Shown: one piece after another, positions 55,140 to 63,257 of the stretch | Numbering within the stretch: the stretch's first letter is position 1 | Layout of the letters: each line of letters begins with the position of its first letter | Notes under the pieces: model-generated | What the model saw: only the letters and a program-made list of their open reading frames with translations | Told to the model about the DNA's origin: nothing | Databases searched by the model: none | From: Grimontia celer | GTDB lineage: Bacteria; Pseudomonadota; Gammaproteobacteria; Enterobacterales; Vibrionaceae | Assembly: GCF_900055185.1 (NCBI RefSeq) | Contig: NZ_FIZX01000003.1 | Span: 186,001-250,000 of the forward strand | Length of the DNA stretch: 64,000 nucleotides | Direction: 5' to 3' | Translations under genes and position numbers: made by a program

Positions 55140-56683
55140 TAATAAAGCTCCCAAACCTGCCGCTGGATGTTATCAACGAAACGGCGAAGATCTTGCTCAA
55201 GTGGGCGGTCTTCAATCACCATCTTAAACTCATCCAACACGTGTTTTGTCATGGTGCGAAGTGCTGGGCTGAAATGATTCAAATCCAGTTCGCCATGCTT
55301 ACGGCGAATTTCCAGTGCTTGCGTGGCAGCCAACAGGCTGGCTGCGGTGACTTGTTCGGTCAGCTGCAACACGCGCAGACAATCACGGGAGGCGATGGTG
55401 CCCATGCTCACCTTGTCCTGGTTATGACATTCGGTCGAGCGTGAAAAGACACTCGCAGGCATGGTGTGTTTTAACGCTTCAGCCGTCCAGGCAGAGATAC
55501 CGATTTGTACCGCTTTGAAACCGTGGTTAATAGGCTTGCGATCGCCTTCCGCACCAGTGAGGTTAAACGGCAGGCCGTTGTTGAACTTATAGTCCATCAG
55601 CTGTGCCATCTGGCGATCAAGCAGGTCAGCAATGTTCGCAATGGCGGTTTTGAGCGAGTCCATCACCATAGCAATATGGCCGCCGTAGAAATGACCGCCA
55701 TGTAACACGCGTTCGTTGTCACCGTCGATGATTGGGTTGTCGTTGGCGCTGTTGAGTTCGTTTTCGATCATCTGGCGCGCCCAAGGCAGGGTGTCCTGCA
55801 GCACACCAATAACGTGAGGCGCGCAGCGCAGCGAGTAGCGATCTTGCAGTCGGTCGCTGTTGCGAGGCGGTTTGTCTGCCTGCAAATCGTCACGCAGCCA
55901 TTTAGCAATTTGCTGCTGACCAGGATGAGGTTTGACGGCAAACAAGGCTTCATCAAAATGGAAGTCGTTGCCATGCATTGCCAGCGACACCATGGCAGTA
56001 ATACGGGTAGAAAGTTGTGCCAGATACTCTGTACGTTTGTAAGCAAGACAGGCCAGTGCGGTCATCACGGACGTGCCGTTCATCAGCGCCAAACCTTCTT
56101 TGGGTTTCAGCGTGATAGGTTCGATACCTAACTCGGCAAAGACTTCTGCAGTCGGTCGAAGCTGGCCTTTGTAAATCACTTCACGCTCGCCAATCAGAGC
56201 AGCAGCAACATAGGACAGCGGTGTTAAATCACCGCTGGCGCCGACGGAGCCTTCCTGGGGAATACGCGGGGAAATGTCGTGATTTATCAGGGTGACCAAC
56301 TGACTCAGAAGCTCCATGGTCACGCCCGACACGCCTTGCGTCAGCGAGTTGAGGCGGGTTGCCAGTACCGCACGGCTTTGTACGTGATCGAGGTTGTCGC
56401 CCAAACCACAGCCATGGAAACGGGTCAGGTGCAGCGGCAGTTCGTTAACGAGCGCTGGTGGGATTGCCACGGTGCAAGAGTCGCCATAACCTGTTGTCAC
56501 GCCATAAATCACACCTTCTTCTTTCAATAGGCGTTCAAGGAATCGTGAGCCGCGGTCGATTCGCGCCGTAAATTCCTCGGAAGGATTCAGCGCGGCGCGG
56601 CTGCCATTGGCAATCGCGACAACAGATTCAATGGTAAGGGGCGCTTCCCCAAAAACGATGGTGTTATCCGTGTGACTTGTCAT
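55139..56683 (-). CDS. Aromatic amino acid / histidine ammonia-lyase (MIO enzyme) in the APE cluster
   Basis: A 514-residue MIO-dependent lyase. The prosthetic group forms from A149-S150-G151 (GSVGASGDLTPLS), and the catalytic Tyr is Y60 in YGVTTGYG; both positions coincide with bacterial tyrosine ammonia-lyase numbering. The selectivity pair is F89-H90 (LHLTRFHGCGLG). Classical pairs are H-L (TAL), F-L (PAL) and S-H (HAL), so the substrate cannot be called. In this context it may supply a cinnamate- or coumarate-type starter for ApeH. It overlaps apeJ by 20 bases, and it is an addition relative to E. coli-type APE clusters. Confidence 0.92.
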   Translation of the reverse strand: MTSHTDNTIVFGEAPLTIESVVAIANGSRAALNPSEEFTARIDRGSRFLERLLKEEGVIYGVTTGYGDSCTVAIPPALVNELPLHLTRFHGCGLGDNLDHVQSRAVLATRLNSLTQGVSGVTMELLSQLVTLINHDISPRIPQEGSVGASGDLTPLSYVAAALIGEREVIYKGQLRPTAEVFAELGIEPITLKPKEGLALMNGTSVMTALACLAYKRTEYLAQLSTRITAMVSLAMHGNDFHFDEALFAVKPHPGQQQIAKWLRDDLQADKPPRNSDRLQDRYSLRCAPHVIGVLQDTLPWARQMIENELNSANDNPIIDGDNERVLHGGHFYGGHIAMVMDSLKTAIANIADLLDRQMAQLMDYKFNNGLPFNLTGAEGDRKPINHGFKAVQIGISAWTAEALKHTMPASVFSRSTECHNQDKVSMGTIASRDCLRVLQLTEQVTAASLLAATQALEIRRKHGELDLNHFSPALRTMTKHVLDEFKMVIEDRPLEQDLRRFVDNIQRQVWELY

Positions 56684-58343
56684 TGTTGCTGCTCGTTAAC
56701 TGCCAGAATTTAAAAAAGTTATACCACTGCAATGGGGCTTTGAGGGTGTAGTGCTCAAGGCGCTTTGCGTATTGCTCGACCACTTCCTGAAGCGCTTCTT
56801 CACGCTTTCCGCGGGGCAGTCGAATTGGGTCGTAAAACGGTTCAAAGTGCACATTGAAGTGCGGTGTTTGGCTTTGCTCATCACGAAGGCCAAACAATAA
56901 AAGAACAGGGGCTTTCAGCACCGACGCAAGCACGAAAGGCCCTTGCGGGAAAGGCGCAGGCTCGCCAAGAAAATCTGCCATGACCACGCGCCCTTCGCGG
57001 GTCACGGACGTTCTGTCGCCGACAATGACCACCCATTCGCCATCATCAATTTTTTGCTGGAGCATGATGGCAGTTTCAGGGCCAAGGTTCGACACCGACA
57101 TCAGGTTAACCGAAGCGTCAGCGTTCACTTCGTCCATCACTGAATTGAACTGCTCAGCATGCTCAGTAAACACCAGCGCGTTGATTTTGACACCTGAGTG
57201 GCGACGACTGAGGGCGCGACAAAGCTCGATATTGCCAAGGTGGGAACCAATCAGCACTGCACCGCGCTTGTCTTCCACCAGATGACGAAAGTGTTCGCCG
57301 CCTGTGATGGTGAGGTTGGAAACGTCAAAGTCCCCTTTCCAAGCCGCGAGTTTATCCAGCATGGTTTCGCCAAAAGAGAGCAGGTGATGATAGCTGCTTA
57401 GTGGCTTTTCGCCGGTATAGGTGGCGACTCTTTGCAGGTAATCTTCAGAGGCTTCCCGCGCGACTTTGCCTGTTAACCAGTAGTAATACATCACAGGTTT
57501 CAGCATCAGGCTGAAGGCTTTTCTGCCCAACAGGCTGTATGTGGCCAGAAGTAGCTTGATACCTAGAATGGTGCCGCGTTCTTTTCTGGCGGACCAGTGT
57601 TGGCTGTTTTTCCGTTTCATTGCCAGCAATCGGGGGATTTTGGGCAACATGGAAAAGAACAGCAGGCTGTGCATTTTGCTGATGCGAACGTTGTCTTTAA
57701 ACGCATCAAAGTGCGACAAACCGTCTTCGGGATAAATCACTTTGGTGTCGATATACCGAATATCGCAGCCATCCCAGTAAAGGCGCACCATGATTTCAAT
57801 ATCAAAGTCCATTCGTTTGCCAGGTGAAGACACTTCAATCACTTTGAGTGTCTGGGCAAGCGGGTAGGCTCTGAATCCACACATGGAATCTTTGATGGTG
57901 GTCGACAGTGTTTCCAGCGTCACCCAGAAGTGGGTGATATAACGTCCGTACAATCGGGACTTGGGTACCGATTCATCGTAGATAGGCTTGCCGGAAATCA
58001 GGGAGTCTGGGTGTGTTTGAGATTCTTCGATTAACGCGGGTACCGCGGTGAGATCATGTTGTCCGTCAGCGTCGATTTGAAGTGCATGGGTGAAGCCCAG
58101 TATTTGCGCCTGCTTCAAGCCTGCCATCACTGCGCCGCCTTTGCCTTGGTTTTCTTCAAGGCGGTGAAGTGTCACGTCATCCTGCTGTGAGAGCGTATCC
58201 AGCACCGTTTTGGTGGGCTCTTCACTGCCGTCATCCACAATAACAATCGGCAGTTCAAACGCTTTTAGCGCATCGACGACAGCGCCAATGGCGGCACCGT
58301 GGTTGTAGCAGGGGATGAGAAAGCAAGGTGAGTAGTGGCTCAT
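56664..58343 (-). CDS. apeJ: Glycosyltransferase-acyltransferase fusion ApeJ
   Basis: A 559-residue two-domain protein. The N-terminal half (about 1-240) is a family 2 glycosyltransferase: FLIPCYNHG, VIVDDGSEEP, NQGKGGAVM and the QIDADGQHD metal motif. The C-terminal half (about 290-559) is an LpxL/HtrB-like acyltransferase with GSHLGNIELCRAL and VVIVGDRTS. Together they suggest building a glycosylated/acylated carrier for the polyene at the inner membrane; the acceptor is unknown. ATG 58343 gives an ATGA overlap with apeI; a longer frame to 58433 overlaps apeI heavily and is rejected. Symbol by cluster position. Confidence 0.88.
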   Translation of the reverse strand: MSHYSPCFLIPCYNHGAAIGAVVDALKAFELPIVIVDDGSEEPTKTVLDTLSQQDDVTLHRLEENQGKGGAVMAGLKQAQILGFTHALQIDADGQHDLTAVPALIEESQTHPDSLISGKPIYDESVPKSRLYGRYITHFWVTLETLSTTIKDSMCGFRAYPLAQTLKVIEVSSPGKRMDFDIEIMVRLYWDGCDIRYIDTKVIYPEDGLSHFDAFKDNVRISKMHSLLFFSMLPKIPRLLAMKRKNSQHWSARKERGTILGIKLLLATYSLLGRKAFSLMLKPVMYYYWLTGKVAREASEDYLQRVATYTGEKPLSSYHHLLSFGETMLDKLAAWKGDFDVSNLTITGGEHFRHLVEDKRGAVLIGSHLGNIELCRALSRRHSGVKINALVFTEHAEQFNSVMDEVNADASVNLMSVSNLGPETAIMLQQKIDDGEWVVIVGDRTSVTREGRVVMADFLGEPAPFPQGPFVLASVLKAPVLLLFGLRDEQSQTPHFNVHFEPFYDPIRLPRGKREEALQEVVEQYAKRLEHYTLKAPLQWYNFFKFWQLTSSNNDKSHG

Positions 58344-58690
58344 TTCGCCTCGCTGATCAAAACGCGGCCTGAAGAATGGGCTCTGTCTTTGGATTGGTAG
58401 CTGAAGTAGAGTTTTCGTTTCTCCGGATCCCACGTGAGAGTCAGGGTTACGACGGCTTCCGGCAGGATAGGGTCTTGAAACTTAATCACCTCCATGCCAC
58501 CAAACTGACCATCCAGTGGCAGATACTCTTCGGCGTAGCGCATGGCTAAATCGATTTGGGTGACGCCGGGCAGAATCGGAAACGTTGGGAAGTGGCCTTT
58601 GAAATCTTCCAGGCTGCTATCAACCCTCAGCGTGAGAGTCACGCTGTTGGTTTCAGTTTCTGCTTTGAGTAATGTGGGTTTGCGTTGCAT
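58340..58690 (-). CDS. apeI: Aryl polyene dehydratase ApeI (FabZ-like)
   Basis: A 116-residue 3-hydroxyacyl-ACP dehydratase of hotdog type. The catalytic His lies in KGHFPTFPILPGVTQID, the FabZ-like active-site loop and helix start. In known APE pathways ApeI works as a heterodimer with ApeP. Its start is 31 bases from the apeH stop, the largest gap in the first half of the operon. Confidence 0.9.
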   Translation of the reverse strand: MQRKPTLLKAETETNSVTLTLRVDSSLEDFKGHFPTFPILPGVTQIDLAMRYAEEYLPLDGQFGGMEVIKFQDPILPEAVVTLTLTWDPEKRKLYFSYQSKDRAHSSGRVLISEAK

Positions 58691-58721
58691 GTTTTTCCTG
58701 TAAGCGTTTTAGCTGCGCTTG

Positions 58722-60083
58722 TCACTGTGTCCGGTTAAACAAGGCCTCAATGGCTTGCCGTTGACGTTTACCCTGGCTGTTTTGGGGAATGGCGTCGACA
58801 AAGCGCCACTGGCGCGGGATGGCGATTGGCTCAAGCCACTCTCGAAGGCTTTGCCTCAACATCAGTTTAAATTTCCCAGCCCCTGTTTCAGCCAGCATCT
58901 TTTCACCTTCTGCGGACAATACTACTGCTGCGACAATGATTTGTCTTTCATCCTGCTGGTGGAGAATGCTGGCAGCGTCCGTTATCCAGTTGCTTTGGCA
59001 AAGTCGTTGTTCGATTTCTGGCAAAGAGACCCGCTTTTCTTCAATTTTTACCACGCGGTCAGCACGACCTTTCAGCAGGAAGGTGTGGTTGTCATAAAGC
59101 TCGCACAAATCTGCAGTCTGATACCAATGGTCTGGGTCGATGTAAGGGGAAAGCAGTTGCAGGCAGCCTACATTATCCAATTGAGCGCGGATACCACTGA
59201 AAAGTTGCCAGGCTGTGGTCTCAGTGGATTGCTGTCGAAAACCAATCCCGCCGGTTTCGGTGCTGCCATACACTTCGATGGGTAGTGCGCCGAGGCAAGA
59301 TTGGCTGCTATGCGCCGCCGATATCGGAAGAGGTCCGCCGGAAGAAAATATCGCACGATATTGGCCGGATGCGGGTTCAATCATGCGTTTCAAGAGTGCA
59401 GGGCTGCTGATCAAGGTGGTCTGTTCATCTGCTTTGACGACGACTTGTTCAGGGTAAACCAGATCGTGGCACTGGAATGTTCTCCCAGCTGAAAGCGGCC
59501 ACAGCAGGCGGAACAACAAGCCATAAATATGCTGGTGCGATACGGTGCTTTGAATATGAGCGCCTTCGAGTTTTGCTCCCCATTGCGCTTCTAGTTGGTT
59601 GAGCTCTTCCTGAATCTGGAACAGTGATTTTTCTATCGCTTTCGGCTCGCCACTGGAGCCTGATGTGTACAGCGTGAGAGCCAGCCAATCAAAGGCTTCA
59701 AGTTTTAAATCAAACGTGCTTTGCGTATCTGACAGAGGCAGTGATACGGAGGTGGTGCCGACAGGAGTGGCCACACGGCTGTCATGCAAGATGGCGTCGA
59801 AATGGATTGAAAGCTCAGTCAAAGCGCCCGTCTGTAAATTCCCCGGCAGAACCAGAGATTTTCCCGCATGGGCACAGGCAAAAAAGGCAGTGGCAAACAA
59901 GTAGCTGTCTTCAAAAGCCAGCGCCCACTTTTGTTCTGGAGATGCTTTTAACACTGAGGCGAGCTTTGCCACATCATCAGTAAATGCCCCCCAGTTTTTT
60001 CTACCACCATCACCCAATGCGACGGGCAAGTCTGTGTCGCGTTCTGACAGACAGAGGGATGATAAGGACGTAAAACGATTCAC
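58722..60083 (-). CDS. apeH: AMP-dependent aryl-acid ligase ApeH
   Basis: A 453-residue ANL-superfamily adenylating enzyme, shorter than usual acyl-CoA ligases. The P-loop is LYTSGSSGEPKAIEKS, and the later core motif is EVYGSTETGGIGFRQ; a C-terminal lid with GRADRVVKIEEKRVS follows. In characterised systems it activates 4-hydroxybenzoate-type acids and loads them onto the ACP ApeE. Whether it prefers a cinnamate here depends on the lyase product. It overlaps apeG by four bases. Confidence 0.9.
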   Translation of the reverse strand: MNRFTSLSSLCLSERDTDLPVALGDGGRKNWGAFTDDVAKLASVLKASPEQKWALAFEDSYLFATAFFACAHAGKSLVLPGNLQTGALTELSIHFDAILHDSRVATPVGTTSVSLPLSDTQSTFDLKLEAFDWLALTLYTSGSSGEPKAIEKSLFQIQEELNQLEAQWGAKLEGAHIQSTVSHQHIYGLLFRLLWPLSAGRTFQCHDLVYPEQVVVKADEQTTLISSPALLKRMIEPASGQYRAIFSSGGPLPISAAHSSQSCLGALPIEVYGSTETGGIGFRQQSTETTAWQLFSGIRAQLDNVGCLQLLSPYIDPDHWYQTADLCELYDNHTFLLKGRADRVVKIEEKRVSLPEIEQRLCQSNWITDAASILHQQDERQIIVAAVVLSAEGEKMLAETGAGKFKLMLRQSLREWLEPIAIPRQWRFVDAIPQNSQGKRQRQAIEALFNRTQ

Positions 60084-60634
60084 GATGCGCGCACCTTTTT
60101 CCTGATAATAAATTCGATACCAAAGAGCGCGCCGGCAGCGAGATAACTGAGTAAGCCGTTATACAGCGTCCAAACCTCCAGCGACATCAGGCAGGTTAGC
60201 CAGGCGATTGCGCCGTTCACCAGAAAAAACAAACACCAGACTTTGGTGACGTTGCGGGTGTATTTTACGCCAGAAACTGGCAAATCGGGCTCCTGAAGGC
60301 GGGCAACCTGTTCGATGATGCTCATTGGCTGGAAGAGGCTGGCGGCGAAAACGCCAAACATGGTAGCGTTGACTGCGACGGGATAATACAGAAACCAGTC
60401 GTGTTGCTTGAAGACATAGCTCAGGGTAACCAGCAGAAGGCCAATGATTCCTGTCGTCGTCGCGACATGTCTCAGCGGGCTACTTCCCAGCACCTTGCTG
60501 GAAGTCATCCGAAGCAAGAACAGAAAGCCAAGCAACAACGCAACAGGGCCAACTCCTCCGTGCGAAATCCCGGCGTAAACCGCCAAGGGATAAGCGAGCA
60601 GGAGAAGGCCTGCCAGTGCGCTGAACTTTCGCAT
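60080..60634 (-). CDS. apeG: COG4648-type membrane protein ApeG
   Basis: A 184-residue integral membrane protein with about five to six hydrophobic helices (for example FSALAGLLLLAYPLAVYAGI, LLGFLFLLRMT, IIGLLLVTLSYVF, WCLFFLVNGAIAWLTCL). No catalytic motif is visible. It occurs at this position in APE clusters and may help lipid handling. Its start lies one base after the apeF stop. Symbol by cluster position. Confidence 0.82.
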   Translation of the reverse strand: MRKFSALAGLLLLAYPLAVYAGISHGGVGPVALLLGFLFLLRMTSSKVLGSSPLRHVATTTGIIGLLLVTLSYVFKQHDWFLYYPVAVNATMFGVFAASLFQPMSIIEQVARLQEPDLPVSGVKYTRNVTKVWCLFFLVNGAIAWLTCLMSLEVWTLYNGLLSYLAAGALFGIEFIIRKKVRAS

Positions 60635-60635
60635 T

Positions 60636-60890
60636 TTAAACTGCTAGCAGGTCTGCAACGGCATCAACAACGTCTTGTACAGAGCGTACAGACTTAAACT
60701 CTTCCGGTTTAATTTTCTTGCCAGTGGTATTTTGCAGGTGAACAACCAGATCTACGGCATCAATGCTGTCGAGGTCCAGCTCTTCATAAAGTTTGGCTTC
60801 AGGAATAATGTCGGCAGGATCCAGCTCAAATAATTCCACTAGAGCGTCACGAACCTGTTCGAATATTTCTGCTTTATTTACTTCTGTCAT
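60636..60890 (-). CDS. apeF: Acyl carrier protein ApeF
   Basis: An 84-residue acidic ACP. The phosphopantetheine site is Ser42 in ELDLDSIDAVDLV. It is the second of two tandem ACPs, six bases after apeE. In studied systems ApeE carries the growing chain and ApeF has a separate role. It should be activated by a phosphopantetheinyl transferase such as AcpS upstream. Confidence 0.95.
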   Translation of the reverse strand: MTEVNKAEIFEQVRDALVELFELDPADIIPEAKLYEELDLDSIDAVDLVVHLQNTTGKKIKPEEFKSVRSVQDVVDAVADLLAV

Positions 60891-60896
60891 TTTCTA

Positions 60897-61154
60897 TTAC
60901 GCTTTGTTGGCCGAAATGAACTTCGCTAGATTTGCGACTGAGGCAAAATGCTCGCGAGTATTGCTGTCATCGGCATCAATGACGACGTTGTAAGCTTTTT
61001 TAATTGCCAGTCCAAGCTCAAGTGCGTCAATGGAATCTAAACCTAACCCTTCCCCAAAAAGTGGCGCATCGGTATCAATATCTTCGACCGTCAGATCTTC
61101 GAGATTAAGTGCCTCAATGATCAACTGCTTTATTTCATTGTGTAATGTGTCCAC
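60897..61154 (-). CDS. apeE: Acyl carrier protein ApeE
   Basis: An 85-residue acidic ACP with the attachment Ser41 in GLGLDSIDALELG. It overlaps the apeD end by 20 bases. It is predicted to receive the aryl starter from ApeH and hold the elongating polyene. It differs clearly from ApeF in helix I, so the pair is not a recent duplication. Confidence 0.95.
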   Translation of the reverse strand: MDTLHNEIKQLIIEALNLEDLTVEDIDTDAPLFGEGLGLDSIDALELGLAIKKAYNVVIDADDSNTREHFASVANLAKFISANKA

Positions 61155-61953
61155 TGTAGCCTTCTATGTTTGTTTGCTGTTCAATTTTATTATTGTGTGG
61201 GAATAGTTCCCTTTTGAGTCGTCTATTGAGGCGACGGGCTGCCGTCGCTTCTGCAATATCTGAATCGGTAAATTCACTCGCCGCTATCTTACCCTTCACC
61301 TCAACATGAAAAAAGGGGCGTACGTCCGGAACTTGGTACCACTTTTTCTCTTTCGTGAGAAAGCTAGGTGTAACAGTAATATGCACCACACGGATATCGG
61401 TCTGGGTACGGACAGCAATTTGAGATGCTCCACGTTGCAACGAAGATTCAACACCTGGCGTGGTTCGGGTGCCTTCTGGGAAAATAAGCAGGACATTGCC
61501 GTCACCAAGCCGCTCTGCGCAGCGCTCGAGCAAGTCATCTGGACTGTTGTTGGGAATGTAACCTGCCGCTTTGACAATACCTTTCATAAAAGGATTGTGC
61601 CAGATAGCGGATTTAACCAGACAGTCGCACTGTGGGAGCTGGGAAGTGATCAACACATAGTCAATCAAACTAGGGTGGTTGGCGAGGATGATGCAGTTAC
61701 TGTCTTCGCGAAGAATATCGCCACCGGTGATTTTGTAGTTAATCGCACCGGTGTATTTCATGGTCAAACAAAAGATGGTGAAGGTCTTTTGAATGATGCG
61801 TTGGACGCGGAGTTCTCTTTCCTTAGAGCTTTTCGCGCTGAACGTCATCAAAGGACAAACGATAAAGGTCAGGAATAGGCCACCAAGGCCGAACAGGCTA
61901 AAACAAAAGCCTGTTGCCAACACCCGCCACCATTTGCTGATTAATCGGAACAT
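61135..61953 (-). CDS. apeD: Lysophospholipid-type acyltransferase ApeD
   Basis: A 272-residue PlsC-like membrane acyltransferase. After an N-terminal hydrophobic helix (about 12-38), the catalytic motif appears as ANHPSLIDYVLI (the H-X4-D motif is H-PSLI-D) and the substrate-binding motif as FPEGTRTTPG. It is expected to transfer the aryl polyenoyl chain, or a second acyl chain, to a lipid. It overlaps apeC by 13 bases. Symbol by cluster position. Confidence 0.87.
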   Translation of the reverse strand: MFRLISKWWRVLATGFCFSLFGLGGLFLTFIVCPLMTFSAKSSKERELRVQRIIQKTFTIFCLTMKYTGAINYKITGGDILREDSNCIILANHPSLIDYVLITSQLPQCDCLVKSAIWHNPFMKGIVKAAGYIPNNSPDDLLERCAERLGDGNVLLIFPEGTRTTPGVESSLQRGASQIAVRTQTDIRVVHITVTPSFLTKEKKWYQVPDVRPFFHVEVKGKIAASEFTDSDIAEATAARRLNRRLKRELFPHNNKIEQQTNIEGYSGHITQ

Positions 61954-62684
61954 TCAAAATCTCCTACCTGCCAAGACCAGTGCTGACGGGCACTTTGCAT
62001 CTCAAAGTCAGCGTTTCTACCCAGCCACTGACGATAGAACTCCAGCGCTTGTGGCAAGACCGTAATGCTATTACGTGAACCCGATGTTGAGCGCTGAATC
62101 TGAATTTGATCGCCGGCTTGGAGCACCATTCCTATTGCATACGGTGCGGTTGTGTAGGGTTCAAACTGGGCGTAAACATCGGGTAGTGGCGCGTCGAAAT
62201 CGACCACCAACACTTTCTTATCTGGGTGTTGATTGAGATAAATGAAGGCTTCGAGCAAGGCATAGTGAAATCCGTCAGCACCGCCCGCAAGAGATGTGGC
62301 CGGGATAGGTTTTTTCGTCGCGATAGTAAATAAGCCTGCTGCGGTGTTATGCACGGATTGCGAGAAAGCTGTGGGCGAAGCCGGCTCCCCAGCCAGAATT
62401 TCCTGAAGCAACTGGACGGTTCTTTGAAGCTCACCATGTCGGCTTGAAAAAACCGTATAGGCGATGTCCTCGTCAGCTGCTAGGGTTGCCGCAACCTGAA
62501 CCACAATTTTGCTCAGCGGACTCATGCGACGTCTCATCATTGCCGGGATGGTGCTGGCTGCTGGCGCAGGAGCGTCATCCGGCCACTGACATTGATCTTG
62601 CTGCCATCTTGTCCAGTCTTCCGGGTTTTCTAATCCGGGCGACAAAGCGAAAAGTCTCGGGATATTAAATTGAATACTGCTCAT
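61941..62684 (-). CDS. apeC: Ketosynthase-like chain-length factor ApeC
   Basis: First gene of the biosynthetic operon; 247 residues, about 60 percent of a normal KS. The N-terminal KS-like half is present (MRRRMSPLSKI, TAFSQSVHNTAAGLFTIA). The position of the nucleophile reads ATSLAGGADG (129-138), with no Cys, and the C-terminal KS half with both His residues is missing. This matches the chain-length-factor partner of ApeO. ATG 62684 is chosen over the frame limit 62723, which would include promoter bases. Confidence 0.88.
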   Translation of the reverse strand: MSSIQFNIPRLFALSPGLENPEDWTRWQQDQCQWPDDAPAPAASTIPAMMRRRMSPLSKIVVQVAATLAADEDIAYTVFSSRHGELQRTVQLLQEILAGEPASPTAFSQSVHNTAAGLFTIATKKPIPATSLAGGADGFHYALLEAFIYLNQHPDKKVLVVDFDAPLPDVYAQFEPYTTAPYAIGMVLQAGDQIQIQRSTSGSRNSITVLPQALEFYRQWLGRNADFEMQSARQHWSWQVGDFECSD

Positions 62685-62694
62685 CGGTGGTGCT

Positions 62695-62723
62695 ATAACA
62701 TCTTTGATTATGTGGCTGATCAA
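62695..62723 (-). promoter_or_regulatory. Candidate promoter of the APE biosynthetic operon
   Basis: Minus strand: TTGATC (62723-62718), a 17-base spacer, TGTTAT (62700-62695), directly upstream of apeC. The -35 hexamer lies inside the arm of a palindrome (62717-62742), so a bound repressor could block it. Confidence 0.5.
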
Positions 62724-62742
62724 GGTATTGGCGCCTTGAGCA
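62717..62742. promoter_or_regulatory. Candidate operator: inverted repeat TGATCAAGG-N8-CCTTGAGCA
   Basis: The two 9-base arms (62717-62725 and 62734-62742) are inverted repeats with one mismatch and sit on the apeC -35 region. The size and spacing suit a dimeric regulator, but none is encoded in this window. Confidence 0.4.
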
Positions 62743-62775
62743 GTGTTTAATACTTCGCTTGGTAGGAAGTCAGAA

Positions 62776-62790
62776 TGCGATCATATCGCA
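62776..62790. promoter_or_regulatory. Candidate operator: TGCGAT-CAT-ATCGCA dyad
   Basis: A perfect 6-base dyad with a 3-base spacer lies 49 bases before the divergent lipoprotein start. It is a second palindrome within the same 155-base divergent promoter region. Confidence 0.4.
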
Positions 62791-62839
62791 ATGGCTACAT
62801 CGCGCAACCAAGGGATTAAAATTAGAGAGGGAGTCAGTT

Positions 62840-63232
62840 GTGAAATTTAAAAAATATCTCGTTTTGTTGGCAATGGCATTTGTTCTGGCGGGCTGTGGTC
62901 GTGTTCAGCCAATTAAAAATGTCGAAAATGCACCGGTTGCTTTCAATATTCCCGCAGCGTCAGTGAAACAGGCAATTATTGAATCTGGTGTGGACCGTGG
63001 CTGGATCATGACAGAAACCACCCCGGGCGTCATTCGTGGTGAATTATTTGTGCGTTCGCACCGCGCCGTTATTGAAATTCCATACAGCGACAAGAGCTAT
63101 TCCATTAATTATGTGGAGTCAGAGAACTTGATGGAAAGCGACGGTAAAATCCACCGTAATTACAACCGCTGGGTGAACAATCTAGATGTCGATATCCGCA
63201 AGAAACTGGCGGTTATGGCAGCTTCCCAGTAA
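62840..63232 (+). CDS. Small lipoprotein divergent from the APE operon
   Basis: A 130-residue lipoprotein with signal MKFKKYLVLLAMAFVLAGC (lipobox LAGC, Cys19). The mature part has no Cys and contains a short alpha/beta segment (SVKQAIIESGVDRGWIM, YSINYVESENL, then NRWVNNLDVDI). The start is GTG 62840 with AGGGAG six bases upstream. APE clusters often carry a small lipoprotein and a methyltransferase at their edge, and this gene plus the next fit those slots (ApeA/ApeB positions), but I do not assign the letters. The function is unknown; a role in the outer-membrane placement of APE is inference. Confidence 0.75.
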   Translation: MKFKKYLVLLAMAFVLAGCGRVQPIKNVENAPVAFNIPAASVKQAIIESGVDRGWIMTETTPGVIRGELFVRSHRAVIEIPYSDKSYSINYVESENLMESDGKIHRNYNRWVNNLDVDIRKKLAVMAASQ

Positions 63233-63257
63233 AAAGAGTTAAGTAGTAGGTTATAGA

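Noticed and set aside
56664..58433. Longer apeJ start at 58433
   Set aside because: It would overlap apeI by over 90 bases and add residues not related to glycosyltransferases; MSHYSPCFLIP at 58343 is the natural start.
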